Positions 34,764 through 43,924 of a stretch of DNA of 64,000 nt are shown in pieces (positions within the stretch are counted from its first letter, which is position 1; each line of letters starts with the position of its first letter). Under the pieces are notes generated by a model that was given only the letters and a program-made list of their open reading frames with translations, did not search any database and had not been told where the DNA came from. The stretch lies in assembly GCA_947570695.1 (NCBI GenBank), contig CANOVB010000005.1:1-64000 (forward strand), in the 5' to 3' direction. The DNA comes from an uncultured Clostridium sp. (GTDB lineage: Bacteria; Bacillota; Clostridia; TANB77; CAG-508). The position numbers and the translations under genes are program-made.

Positions 34764-36053
34764 ATGAAAAAAAACATAATAAAAATTATTACTTTAATAG
34801 TTTTGACACTATTATTAATATTGAATTATAGTAAGAACATTTTTGAAGATAACAGTATAGAATTTTCTAATTTTCAAAGTGATTCTGAGTTTATAGTGTT
34901 TTCAAAGATATTCCAAGATAAATATAATGTAGAAGGTCAAAGAAAATATGGCTTAATAAACGCAATAGAAAAAGGAACAAATAAGAGAGTTGAAAATATA
35001 TGGAATTTAATTGAAAATTATAATGAAGAAGAAACAGAAGTAGAAATGGTGGAGTACCCAGCTAATCTCGGATTACAAGGATTTTTTTATTCTTATTTAT
35101 ATAATAATTTAAATATGCCATTTTGGGTTATGAAGTTTATATGTTGCTTTTTATTAGCTATTATTGTAATATCAATTTGTACTATTATATATAAGAAATA
35201 CAGTAGATTAATGGCAGTAGTATTTTATATAACATTTCTATTATCACCTTGGATTGTTGTATTTGCACGTAATTTATATTGGATAGAATTTATTTGGTTT
35301 TTGCCAATGCTTTTGTCACTAATGATATCTATTAATTATAAGCATAAAAAAATTCTTGTACCTTGTATTTTCTTTACTATATTAATAAAATGCTTATGTG
35401 GTTATGAATATATAACTACTATAATGTTATCAACAATAGTATTTTTTGTTGTAGATTTCTTTGATGAAGAATACAAAGAAAAAAGAAAAGAAATTTTTAA
35501 AACAACTATAATAGTAGGAATTAGTTGTTTATTAGCTTTTGCATTAGCAATATGTATACATGGTATAATAAGAGGTGATGGAAATTTACAAAAGGGAATA
35601 ATAGAAATTTATGAGAAAGATATTGTAAGAAGAACAATAATTGATGATGATAATGTAGAAGTTGCTAGTAAGTATAAAGCGTCTAAATCAGCTAGTGCAA
35701 TAGAGGTAATAAAATTATTTACTTCCTTTAAAACTAATATAATATTAGGGATAGAAGGTAGGTTTTTTAGATTAATGTGTATAGGTACTATAGCAATATT
35801 AGTTTATAATATTATAAACAAAAAGAAGAATAGCTACAGAGATTTAGTAATGTTTATAATGTTTTTATCTACTACTTTATCTTGGTTTATATTAGGAAAA
35901 GCTCATTCATATTGTCATACTCATTTAAATTTTGTATTATGGTATTTTGGATTTGTACAAATATGTCTTTATATTATTTTTAAATTTATTTGTGAAAAAA
36001 GTTATTGTATTGGAAAAGCTATTAATGAGGCTCAGGAGGAAGAAAAAATATGA
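34764..36053 (+). CDS. Multi-pass membrane protein, GT-C glycosyltransferase-like
   Basis: 429 aa. After an N-terminal helix (residues 5-22) comes an external-looking loop of about 90 residues, then about eight more helices. The loop between the first helices and the block FARNLYWIEFIWFLPMLLSL recall GT-C enzymes that use polyprenyl-linked sugars, but I see no decisive catalytic motif. The third quarter has a soluble segment (EKDIVRRTIIDDDN). Starts at ATG 34764 behind AATGAGGTAAAA. Its end overlaps the SDR gene by four bases; it opens a second module of the cluster. Confidence 0.6.
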   Translation: MKKNIIKIITLIVLTLLLILNYSKNIFEDNSIEFSNFQSDSEFIVFSKIFQDKYNVEGQRKYGLINAIEKGTNKRVENIWNLIENYNEEETEVEMVEYPANLGLQGFFYSYLYNNLNMPFWVMKFICCFLLAIIVISICTIIYKKYSRLMAVVFYITFLLSPWIVVFARNLYWIEFIWFLPMLLSLMISINYKHKKILVPCIFFTILIKCLCGYEYITTIMLSTIVFFVVDFFDEEYKEKRKEIFKTTIIVGISCLLAFALAICIHGIIRGDGNLQKGIIEIYEKDIVRRTIIDDDNVEVASKYKASKSASAIEVIKLFTSFKTNIILGIEGRFFRLMCIGTIAILVYNIINKKKNSYRDLVMFIMFLSTTLSWFILGKAHSYCHTHLNFVLWYFGFVQICLYIIFKFICEKSYCIGKAINEAQEEEKI

Positions 36054-36973
36054 AAACGCAATTAGTAGGATATACTGGGTTTGTAGGTTCTAATTTAAAT
36101 GGGCAATTTGCATTTGATGAATTATATGATTCTAAGAATATAATTCAATCTTATGGAAAAAATCCAGATTTATTAGTATATGCTGGAGTTTATAGTCAAA
36201 AATTTCTAGCAAATAAAAATCCAGAAAAAGATTTTGAAAATATAAAAAGTACAATAAAGAATATAACTGAAATAAAGCCAAAAGAAATTATATTAATTTC
36301 TACAGTTGATGTGTATAAAAATCCTATTAATGTAGATGAAGATACGAAAATTGAAATTGAAAATTTACATCCATATGGATATAATAGATACTTTTTAGAA
36401 AACTGGGTAAGAGATAATGTAAAGAAACATTTAATTATACGTTTACCCGGATTATATGGACAAAATATTAAAAAAAATTTTATATATGATTTAATAAATA
36501 TAATTCCACAGATGTTAACTGAAGAAAAGTATAATGAATTACTTAAAAAAGATGATTTAATTAAAGAATATTATAGAAAACAGGAAAACGGGTTTTATAA
36601 AATTAAAGAATTAGAAGATATAGAAAAAGAGGACTTAAAGAAATATTTTAACAAAATTGGATTTAGTGCTCTAAATTTTACAGATAGTAGAGGAAAATTT
36701 CAGTTTTATAATTTAAAATTTTTATGGGAACATATACAAAAAGCAAGGGAGAATAATTTAGAAATTTTGAATATTGCTACTGAACCTGTAACTATAGGTG
36801 AAATATATCAATATATAAAAAATGAAGAATTTATTAATGAAATAGCATCAAATATACCAAATTATAATTTTAAAACAAAATATGCAAAAATGTTTAATGG
36901 ACAAAATGAATATATATTTGATAAACAATTTATATTGCAAGATATAAAAAAATTTGTAGAGAAAAATATTTAA
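36050..36973 (+). CDS. NAD-dependent epimerase/dehydratase-like SDR protein
   Basis: 307 aa, extended SDR type. VGYTGFVGSNL (residues 6-16) is the NAD-binding Gly motif, LISTVDVY is the usual Ser strand, and HPYGYNRYFLENWVRD is the active-site helix, where the Y-x3-K motif seems to read Y-x3-R. RLPGLYGQNIKKNFIYDL follows as in sugar epimerases. A charged insert of about 60 residues comes after. The missing Lys makes ordinary dehydrogenase chemistry doubtful. ATG 36050 overlaps the previous stop (ATGA). Next to an isomerase and a GT2, it probably modifies a nucleotide or lipid-linked sugar. Confidence 0.75.
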   Translation: MKTQLVGYTGFVGSNLNGQFAFDELYDSKNIIQSYGKNPDLLVYAGVYSQKFLANKNPEKDFENIKSTIKNITEIKPKEIILISTVDVYKNPINVDEDTKIEIENLHPYGYNRYFLENWVRDNVKKHLIIRLPGLYGQNIKKNFIYDLINIIPQMLTEEKYNELLKKDDLIKEYYRKQENGFYKIKELEDIEKEDLKKYFNKIGFSALNFTDSRGKFQFYNLKFLWEHIQKARENNLEILNIATEPVTIGEIYQYIKNEEFINEIASNIPNYNFKTKYAKMFNGQNEYIFDKQFILQDIKKFVEKNI

Positions 36974-36989
36974 GCTTTGGAGATTGAAA

Positions 36990-37775
36990 ATGAAATTATC
37001 TATTTCTAATTTAGCATGGAATGAAGAGAATGAGGAAGAAATTTTAAAAGAATTGAAAGAAAATAAATATAGTGGAATAGAAATAGCTCCAACTTTATTT
37101 ATTGGTGAAAATCCTTATAATAAGAAAAAAGAAGCTAAAGAAAAAATGAAGAAAATAAAAGATATATATGGATTAGAAATAGCATCAATGCAATCAATTT
37201 GGTATGGCAAAAGTGGAAATATTTTTATAAAAGAAGATGCAGAAAAATTTATAGAGTATACTAAGAAAGCTATCGATTTTGCTAGTTCTATAGAATGCAA
37301 TAATTTAGTTTTTGGTTGCCCTAAGAATAGAAATTTATTAGATAATCAAAAAGAAGATGATATTATGTATTTTTTTAATATTTTGGGAGATTATGCAAAA
37401 TTGAAAAATACTGTAATAGCGTTAGAAGCAAATCCAGATATTTATGGAACAAATTTTATAAATACAACTAAAGAAGCGTTTAGTTTTGTGAAAAAATTAT
37501 CAAATAAAGGTGTAAAAGTAAATATCGATTTTGGAACAATTATTGCAAATTCAGAATCATTAGAAGAAATATTTAATAATATTAATTTAATAAATCATAT
37601 TCATATAAGTGAACCTTATTTAGAAAAAATACAAGAGAGAAAAGAGCATAAAAAATTATTTGAATTATTAAAAAATGCTAATTATAATAAATATGTGTCA
37701 ATAGAAATGAAACAACAAAATGATATTCAAGAAATAAAACAATGTATAAAATATGTGTCTAAAATTTTTTTATAG
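36990..37775 (+). CDS. Sugar phosphate isomerase/epimerase-like TIM-barrel protein
   Basis: 261 aa, AP endonuclease 2/xylose isomerase-like barrel. MKLSISNLAWNEENEEEIL opens the first strand; SGIEIAPTLF, ASMQSIWYG, VIALEANPDIYG, VNIDFGTIIANSE, HIHISEPYL and VSIEMKQQND mark successive strands with the acidic and His metal ligands (Glu, Asp, His, Glu). Substrate unknown. ATG 36990 follows TTTGGAGATTGAAA; an in-frame TTG two codons earlier is less likely. It sits between an SDR and a GT2 in one transcript. Confidence 0.82.
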   Translation: MKLSISNLAWNEENEEEILKELKENKYSGIEIAPTLFIGENPYNKKKEAKEKMKKIKDIYGLEIASMQSIWYGKSGNIFIKEDAEKFIEYTKKAIDFASSIECNNLVFGCPKNRNLLDNQKEDDIMYFFNILGDYAKLKNTVIALEANPDIYGTNFINTTKEAFSFVKKLSNKGVKVNIDFGTIIANSESLEEIFNNINLINHIHISEPYLEKIQERKEHKKLFELLKNANYNKYVSIEMKQQNDIQEIKQCIKYVSKIFL

Positions 37776-37784
37776 GAGAAAGAA

Positions 37785-38606
37785 ATGTATTATAAAGATA
37801 TTGCTGGAGTTCCAAATTTTGAGTCTTGTGAATATAAAAATAAAATAAATAAATATTGTGTTTGTATACCAATTATAAATGAAGGTGAGCGAATAGCAAA
37901 AGAACTAGAAAGGGCAAAAAAAAGCAACATAGATGAATTAATAGATATTATTATATGTGATGCTGGATCTACAGATGGTTCAACTGAAAGAAATATATTA
38001 GAAACTTTGGGGGTAAATACTTTACTTATAAAAAAAGGTGAAGGAAAACAAGGAGCTCAATTACGAATGGGAATTTATTGGGCATTAAATAGGGGATACG
38101 AAGGAATTATTACAATAGATGGTAACAATAAAGATAGTATAGAAGACATTCCAAAGTTTATAGAGAAATTAGAGGAGGGATATGACTTTATACAAGGTTC
38201 TAGATTTATAAAAGGAGGACAAGCCGTAAATACTCCAGCTATAAGATATTTATCAGTTAGATTAATACATGCACCATTAATATCAATTACTGCAAAAAAA
38301 TGGTATACAGATACTACTAATGCATATAGAGGATATTCAAGAAAGTATTTAGAGCATCCAGAAGTGCAACCATTAAGAGATATATTTATGACTTATGAAT
38401 TATTAGCATATTTGTCAGTGAAAGCAGATCAGTTAAAATTAAAGACATGTGAAATTCCAGTAAAAAGAGAGTATCCTGCTAATGGGAAAGTACCAACGAA
38501 AATTAGTTTTTTTAAAGGAAATATGAATTTAATGAAAATTTTATTAAAAAACATGAAGGGAGAATATAATGTTAAAAATATAGGAGGCAAAAGTGAATTA
38601 CGATAA
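37785..38606 (+). CDS. Glycosyltransferase family 2 (dolichyl-P-mannose synthase-like)
   Basis: 273 aa. YCVCIPIINEGERIAKEL begins the GT-A fold, with IIICDAGSTDGSTE and the DxD-like GIITIDGNNKDSIEDIPKF, then GYDFIQGSRFIKGGQAVNTP, which is typical of the DPM1/GtrB branch that puts sugars onto polyprenyl phosphate. There are no C-terminal membrane helices, and it carries an extra segment MTYELLAYLSVKADQLKLK. ATG 37785 follows TAGGAGAAAGAA. It could charge undecaprenyl phosphate for the GT-C-like protein upstream. It overlaps the oxidoreductase by 14 bases. Confidence 0.85.
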   Translation: MYYKDIAGVPNFESCEYKNKINKYCVCIPIINEGERIAKELERAKKSNIDELIDIIICDAGSTDGSTERNILETLGVNTLLIKKGEGKQGAQLRMGIYWALNRGYEGIITIDGNNKDSIEDIPKFIEKLEEGYDFIQGSRFIKGGQAVNTPAIRYLSVRLIHAPLISITAKKWYTDTTNAYRGYSRKYLEHPEVQPLRDIFMTYELLAYLSVKADQLKLKTCEIPVKREYPANGKVPTKISFFKGNMNLMKILLKNMKGEYNVKNIGGKSELR

Positions 38607-39711
38607 AATAATAATTGGTGCAGGAATATATGGCCTATATGCAGCAGTGTTTTGTGGAGAAAGAGGAGAAAAGGTATTAGTAATAGAGAAAGAAAATGAA
38701 GCATTTAAAAGAGCGACATATATAAATCAAGCTAGAGTTCATAATGGATACCATTATCCACGTTCATATTCTACAGCAATTAAATCTGCAAAGTATTTTC
38801 AAAGGTTTCATGAAAATTATGGTTTTTCGGAATTAACAGAATTTGACCAAATTTATGCAACATCTAAAAATTTTTCTTGGACAAATGCAGAACAATTTAA
38901 AAAGTTTTGTAATTCTGCTAATATAAAGTGTGAAGAAGTTTATTCGGGTAAATATTTTAAAGATGGACTTGTTGACGGAAGTTTTCTAACCAAGGAATAT
39001 ACTTATGATGCTAAAATATTAAAAGATTATTTTTTAGAAAAAATAAATAAATTAAACAATGTAAAAATAGAGTATAATTGTAATATAACTAATATAGTAA
39101 AAAAGGAAAAAACGTACCAAATTATATTAGATACAAAAGAATCTTATGAATCAGGTTTTATTTTAAATGCTACATATGCTTCTATAAATCAAATATTGAG
39201 TAAGTTAGATTATGAAACATTTAAAATTAAGTATGAATTATGTGAAATTATTATTTGTAGTGTAAATGAAAAATTAAAGAATACAGGTATTACAGTAATG
39301 GACGGACCATTTTTTTCTATTATGCCATTTGGAAAAACTGGATATCATTCATTAACATCTGTTACATTTACTCCACATACAACAAGTTATGAAAAATTAC
39401 CAAATTTTGAATGTCAAATGAAAAGTAATGGATTTTGCACAAAAGAGAATTTAGGAAATTGTAATGAATGTTTAGCTAAACCTAAAACAGCTTGGAATTA
39501 TATGTCTAGTTTAGCAAAAAAGTATTTAAAAGATGAGTATAAATTTGAGTATAAAAAATCATTATTTTCTATAAAACCAATACTAATTGAATCTGAAATT
39601 GATGATTCGAGACCAACAGTTATAAAGAAATTTTCAGAAGATCCAACATTTGTAACAGTATTATCTGGTAAAATAAATACAATATTTGATTTGGATGAGG
39701 TATTAATATGA
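38593..39711 (+). CDS. FAD-dependent oxidoreductase (DAO family)
   Basis: 372 aa. The N-terminal Rossmann motif KIIIGAGIYGLYAAVFCGER (residues 5-24) and VLVIEKENEAFKRAT bind FAD. YINQARVHNGYHYPRS is a distinctive segment near the flavin. Four Cys cluster in CQMKSNGFCTKENLGNCNEC (about residues 276-295), suggesting a metal site. The substrate is unknown; from its place between two GT2 genes it may oxidise a lipid-linked or nucleotide sugar. GTG 38593 follows TAGGAGGCAAAA. It overlaps the next gene by four bases. Confidence 0.83.
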   Translation: MNYDKIIIGAGIYGLYAAVFCGERGEKVLVIEKENEAFKRATYINQARVHNGYHYPRSYSTAIKSAKYFQRFHENYGFSELTEFDQIYATSKNFSWTNAEQFKKFCNSANIKCEEVYSGKYFKDGLVDGSFLTKEYTYDAKILKDYFLEKINKLNNVKIEYNCNITNIVKKEKTYQIILDTKESYESGFILNATYASINQILSKLDYETFKIKYELCEIIICSVNEKLKNTGITVMDGPFFSIMPFGKTGYHSLTSVTFTPHTTSYEKLPNFECQMKSNGFCTKENLGNCNECLAKPKTAWNYMSSLAKKYLKDEYKFEYKKSLFSIKPILIESEIDDSRPTVIKKFSEDPTFVTVLSGKINTIFDLDEVLI

Positions 39712-40652
39712 TAATAAATAAGGAAAAAAATTTTATATCAGTAGTTGTATATGTTCATAATAATGAAGACAATATAATAAATTTTTTAGAGAAAATAAAT
39801 AATAAATTAGATGAAAACTTTGAAAATTATGAAATAATTTGTGTGAATGATAAATCAAGTGATAATAGTGTGCAAGAAATTAAAAAATTTTTTAACAAGT
39901 TTCCTGAAAATACTGCTAGCATTGTTAATATGAGTTGTTATCAAGGAATAGAACTATCAATGAATGCTGGTGTGGATGCGGCTATTGGAGACTTTGTTTA
40001 TGAATTTGATAATATTTATATTGACTATGATTTAGATATTATAATTAAAATATATAAAGAAGCCTTAAAAGAATATGATATAGTTAGTGCTATATCTGAT
40101 AGCAAAAGTAAGTTGTCTTCTAGGATTTTTTATAAAGTTTTTAATAATAATTCAAATAATATGTATCAAATACATACAGAAACGTTTAGAATTCTGTCAA
40201 GAAGAGCAATTAATAGAATAAGAAGCATAAACAAAACTATTCCATACAGGAAGGTTGCTTATGCTAATTGTGGATTAAAAATAACTTCAGTTAATTATAA
40301 GTCTATAAAAAAAATTAAAAAGCAGAATATATCAAAAGAAATTAAAGAGACTAGAACAGAATTAGCAATAGAAAGCATCATTTTGTTTACGGACATTTCA
40401 TATAAATTGGCTAAATTTATGTCTTTTATTATGATTTTTACAACAATGCTTACTGGAATTTATACAGTATCAATATTTTTGATGGCAAAACCTATTGAAG
40501 GATGGACAACTACAATGTTACTATTATCATTTGCTTTTTTTGGAATTTTTGTAATACTAATGATTATGCTTAAATATTTATCAATTTTGATTGACTTAAT
40601 ATTTAAGAAAGAAAAATACTTGATTGAATCAATATATAAAATTAATAAATAA
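39708..40652 (+). CDS. GtrB-like GT2 membrane protein with degenerate catalytic motif
   Basis: 314 aa. The N-terminal GT2 domain (FISVVVYVHNNEDNIINFL, ICVNDKSSDNSV) and two C-terminal transmembrane helices (about residues 239-263 and 268-295) match the GtrB/ArnC polyprenyl-phosphate transferase layout. The usual DAD-LQDPPE motif reads YEFDNIYIDYDLDIII here, so the catalytic Asp pair is not conserved and the enzyme may be inactive or regulatory. ATG 39708 overlaps the oxidoreductase stop (ATGA). It is the last intact gene of the glycan cluster. Confidence 0.75.
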   Translation: MIINKEKNFISVVVYVHNNEDNIINFLEKINNKLDENFENYEIICVNDKSSDNSVQEIKKFFNKFPENTASIVNMSCYQGIELSMNAGVDAAIGDFVYEFDNIYIDYDLDIIIKIYKEALKEYDIVSAISDSKSKLSSRIFYKVFNNNSNNMYQIHTETFRILSRRAINRIRSINKTIPYRKVAYANCGLKITSVNYKSIKKIKKQNISKEIKETRTELAIESIILFTDISYKLAKFMSFIMIFTTMLTGIYTVSIFLMAKPIEGWTTTMLLLSFAFFGIFVILMIMLKYLSILIDLIFKKEKYLIESIYKINK

Positions 40653-40809
40653 TATATTATTTTTATTATATTTACAAAGTATAACAATGTGATATCGAAA
40701 AAATAATCATTATAAGAAAGAAAAATATATTACATAAATTGTGAAAAGTATACAAGAAATATAATGAGGATTTTAGAAAAGATTTATAATAATAAATTTT
40801 GGGGTAATT

Positions 40810-41461
40810 ATGGAAGAAAATAAAGAAGAAATTAAAGAATCAAAAAAGAGAAGCTTTTTTTAAGATAAGAAAAACATTGCAATAATAATATTATTATTTC
40901 TATTAATATGTGCGATTGGCTCAAAACCACAAATAGAAGTAAAGACATTAAATGAAAAAAATTTCAATGCTTTCATCTCAGGTTAATGAGTTAAACCAAG
41001 AAAATAATAGGTTAAAGAGTATTGCTAATGATGTGGCAAGAGAAGAGAACGAAAGTACATCAAAGCAAACAAAAATAGAAGAATTAGAAAAAAGTATTTT
41101 AGAAAAAGAAAATAACTTAAAACAAATAACAGAAGAAAAAGAAAAGTTATCTACTCAAATAAAGGAATTAATTTCCAAAAATCAAGAGTTAGAAAAGCAA
41201 GTACAAAATTTAACAAGTGAGAAAAATACTTTAGAACAAAAAGTAAGTTCTACAACTAAATCTACAACTACTTCTAAAACAGCTAAAAGTACAGCAGCAG
41301 AAGCTCCATCAACTGAAAGCTCTTATACAGTATATATAACTGATACTGGTAGCAAATATCATAGCAGTAGTTGTAGTTATCTAAGAAAGAGCAAACATTC
41401 AATAGATAAAAATTCAGCAATTTCACAAGGATATACAGCATGTAGTAGATGTAATCCATAA
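40810..41461 (+). pseudogene. Disrupted membrane-anchored coiled-coil protein with C-terminal Cys domain
   Basis: Three pieces read as one protein. From ATG 40810 come 17 residues, then TAA at 40861-40863. The same frame continues with DKKNIAIIILLFLLICAIGS, a clear membrane helix, and stays open to an A7 run (40955-40961), where one extra base shifts the frame. After the shift the frame runs on through a coiled coil (about 90 residues), a Ser/Thr/Lys linker and the C-terminal YHSSSCSYLRKS...GYTACSRCNP domain, with Cys spaced as in Ada-type metal-binding modules. The 169-aa piece from ATG 40952 could be translated alone but would lack the membrane anchor. Decay or sequencing error; both lesions are in or next to homopolymers. 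Confidence 0.75.
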
Positions 41462-41503
41462 ATAAAATTCCCATTTTGCTAGTTAGAAAATGGGAATTTT
41501 ATT
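41461..41503. terminator. Bidirectional terminator between the disrupted gene and GH30
   Basis: AATAAAATTCCCATTTT (41461-41477) and its exact complement (41487-41503) form a 17-bp stem with a 9-base loop. A-rich on the left and T-rich on the right, it can end both convergent genes. Confidence 0.9.
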
Positions 41504-41542
41504 TTATAAAAACTTAAATAAAGACTTAAAAAAATAGACGTA

Positions 41543-42868
41543 TTACTTAATCAAATAACTAACAATAGCATGGCTATCTAAATTATCATGCACATAAAAA
41601 TCACCAATACAAAGATTATACTCTTGATTAAAATCATTTCTATTAAGTAAAATAATAGCAATGCTATTATCAAGATTTTTAAAAGCAGTTACTTCAATAT
41701 TATTAGTATATCTACTAAAACCAATTCTTTTGGCACCAGATTTTATATATTTACTAAAATGAGATATATAGTAAAAACTCAAATTTTTAATATAATTAGT
41801 AGCATCTTTATTAAGCATAATAGGACTATTACAGAAATTTAGTTTATGGTTTGGACCGCCTTTATTATCTAACACCATATTCCAATCAATATAGGCATTT
41901 ATTCCAGCATTTAAATCACCTAAAATATCATGCCCATATATTTCAGCATTTTTAACTTCGTCATTCGGATTAAATTTTGAATATCCTGTACATCCCTCTG
42001 TATGAATTAATAATTTTCCAGGAAATGCATCTCGAGTTAATGAAATGTTTTCAAAATGATCACCAGTATACCAATGAAAAGCAATTCCAGAAATAGCTTC
42101 TAAGGCAGAATTATTTTTTAATTCTTGAATTGCCCTATTAAATAGTTTTTCTTTGTTATGATCCCATATAAATATTTTAGTATTAATATTATTTCCTTTA
42201 AAAATAGGGAATAGATAGTTAATTGCAAGGTTAGCTTCTTCTTCAGGTGTGTATAAGCAAGATTCCCAAATTTGAATTGCATTTGGCTCATTTTGAACTG
42301 ATATATAGTTAATATTTATTCCTTCTTTTTTATAAGATATTATATATTTTGATAAATAATCAGCATAAATTTTATAATACTTTTCTAAAAGCTTTCCACC
42401 TAATACTAACATTTTATTTGATTTCATAAATTTTGGTGGACTCCATGGAGAAGAGAAGAATTGTAAATTTGGATTTATTTTTTGAGCTGATTTTATAGTA
42501 GGAATAATATGCTCTTTATCTTTTTCTATATTAAAGTCTGATAAATCAGGTTTACTAGAATATGAATAAGAAGTACTACCAAAATCTGAACTACCTATTG
42601 GAAGTCTACAAATTGAATAATTTAATCCATTTAGAGAAAAACATTCGTTTAAAAGCATATTTTGCTTTTCTTCAGATAATTTTTTAAATGATGAACATGC
42701 AGCTTCCGTAAGAGCTCCACCAAATCCAATTATTGCCTGATAACTAATTTCTGGATATATATTAATTATTTCATTTTGCAATTTTTCAGTATATTTTTTC
42801 GGATTTATATTTGTGGTTTTAAGAAACAAGTTTCTTTTATAATTAGTTTCTATTTTTGTAAATTCCAT
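41543..42868 (-). CDS. Glycoside hydrolase family 30 (glucosylceramidase-like)
   Basis: 441 aa on the minus strand. GFGGALTEAACSSF (residues 48-61) starts the barrel; the acid/base is Glu194 in VQNEPNA and the nucleophile Glu291 in LIHTEGCTGY; FHWYTGDHF lies between them and a beta domain closes the protein. Family members cleave beta-glucosyl or beta-xylosyl bonds. It has no signal peptide, so it acts inside the cell, probably on imported glucosides. ATG 42868 follows GGAGATTTT on the minus strand. No sugar transporter is adjacent. Confidence 0.92.
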   Translation of the reverse strand: MEFTKIETNYKRNLFLKTTNINPKKYTEKLQNEIINIYPEISYQAIIGFGGALTEAACSSFKKLSEEKQNMLLNECFSLNGLNYSICRLPIGSSDFGSTSYSYSSKPDLSDFNIEKDKEHIIPTIKSAQKINPNLQFFSSPWSPPKFMKSNKMLVLGGKLLEKYYKIYADYLSKYIISYKKEGININYISVQNEPNAIQIWESCLYTPEEEANLAINYLFPIFKGNNINTKIFIWDHNKEKLFNRAIQELKNNSALEAISGIAFHWYTGDHFENISLTRDAFPGKLLIHTEGCTGYSKFNPNDEVKNAEIYGHDILGDLNAGINAYIDWNMVLDNKGGPNHKLNFCNSPIMLNKDATNYIKNLSFYYISHFSKYIKSGAKRIGFSRYTNNIEVTAFKNLDNSIAIILLNRNDFNQEYNLCIGDFYVHDNLDSHAIVSYLIK

Positions 42869-43137
42869 AAAATCTCCTTTAGTTTATTTAAATAAATATA
42901 ATTTATATTATTATATTATAAATTTTTTACAATATAAATTAAAATTTTATTAATTTTTAATTTAAAATATATTGACTAATTAAGCTTAATCATGCTATTA
43001 TATACGAAATTTAAAATAGCTTTATTCAAATATTTCTAATGGCATTTCGCCGAAATTTCAAAAAAATAATACAAAAGATAACAAAATACCGTATTGAAAA
43101 AGAAACAATAATATGTTAACATGAAGGAGGTGAGGGA

Positions 43138-43407
43138 TTGCCAATAATATCACAATTTTATGGGATAATAATAAGAATATTTTTTAAAGATACAGGAAAA
43201 CATTATGGAGAACATATACATGTTGAGTATAATGAATATTCTGCAGTATATGATATAAATGCAATTAGTATTCTTGAGGGCGAAATGCCTTTAAAGCAAG
43301 ATAGAATGATAAGCGCATGGATGGAAATTCATAAAGAGGAACTAGAAGCACTTTGGAAAATATCACAGTCAGATGGGGAATTTTTTAAAATTGACCCCTT
43401 AAAATAG
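43138..43407 (+). CDS. DUF4160 family protein
   Basis: 89 aa. It shows the DUF4160 pattern: MPIISQFYGIIIRIFFKDTG, then HYGEHIHVEYNEYSAVYDIN with its conserved His and Glu, and a C-terminal MEIHKEELEALWKI helix. Its function is not established. The start is TTG 43138 behind AGGAGGTGAGGGA. It is followed after eight bases by a DUF2442 gene; this pairing is common and often suspected to be a toxin-antitoxin or small regulatory module, but activity is not proven here. A promoter (TTGACT near 42972, TATTAT near 42996) lies upstream. Confidence 0.88.
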   Translation: MPIISQFYGIIIRIFFKDTGKHYGEHIHVEYNEYSAVYDINAISILEGEMPLKQDRMISAWMEIHKEELEALWKISQSDGEFFKIDPLK

Positions 43408-43415
43408 GAGGAATT

Positions 43416-43658
43416 ATGATACCGCCAAGACCAAAAAAAGTGGAAATACTAGAAAATTATAAATTGAAAATATTGTTTGAGAATAATGAGGAAAGAATTT
43501 ATGATATGAAAAATATGCTAAAGGAAAAGTTTTATGAATCACTAAAAAATGAAGCTTATTTTAAAACAGTAAAAGTATCAGGAATAACTTTAGAATGGGA
43601 AAATGGGGAAGACATTTGTCCAGATGAACTTTATAATAATAGTGTAAAAGTTAATTAA
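43416..43658 (+). CDS. DUF2442 family protein
   Basis: 80 aa. The motif KVEILENYKLKILFENNEER (residues 8-27), then VKVSGITLEWENGEDICPDELY near the end, are the DUF2442 signatures. Function unknown; it is the usual partner of DUF4160. ATG 43416 follows TAGGAGGAATT, eight bases after the partner's stop, so the two are co-translated in similar amounts. Confidence 0.88.
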   Translation: MIPPRPKKVEILENYKLKILFENNEERIYDMKNMLKEKFYESLKNEAYFKTVKVSGITLEWENGEDICPDELYNNSVKVN

Positions 43659-43767
43659 AATATAATAATTATTAAATTAGATAGTTTTAAATAATAACTA
43701 TAATTCTATTAATTAGAGTTTAACTAAAAGAAAAATATCAAATTTAAGCTATTTTAAATTAAATTAC

Positions 43768-43796
43768 TTGAAGAATAATCAATTATATAGTATAAT
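43768..43796 (+). promoter_or_regulatory. Promoter of the mntP riboswitch transcript
   Basis: TTGAAG (43768-43773), 17-base spacer, TATAAT (43791-43796). Transcription would begin near 43803, at the first bases of the riboswitch. Confidence 0.78.
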
Positions 43797-43802
43797 CTAT
43801 CA

Positions 43803-43918
43803 AAGATAAGGGAGTAGTTAGCATAAAATTATGTAATAAAGTCAACATAATGATAGGAATATCTGGCTTTATTTTAAATAATGAGACTTATCTGCATTTT
43901 TGCAGATAGGTCTTTTTA
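43803..43918 (+). promoter_or_regulatory. yybP-ykoY manganese riboswitch with terminator
   Basis: It contains the conserved blocks of this class in order: AAGGGAGTAG (43808-43817), GTCAACA (43841-43847), CTGGCTTTAT (43863-43872) and ATGAGAC (43881-43887). P1 pairs AGATAAG (43804-43810) with CTTATCT (43887-43893). The same CTTATCTGCA is the 5' arm of a terminator ending TGCAGATAGGTCTTTTTAT, so ligand-stabilised P1 would break the terminator: an ON switch. The class senses Mn2+ and often controls mntP efflux genes, which agrees with the downstream gene. Confidence 0.88.
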
Positions 43919-43924
43919 TATTTA

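Noticed and set aside
40861..40863. In-frame TAA read as a recoded stop
   Set aside because: TAA ends many intact genes in the window, and a second frameshift follows in the same gene; no recoding signal is seen.
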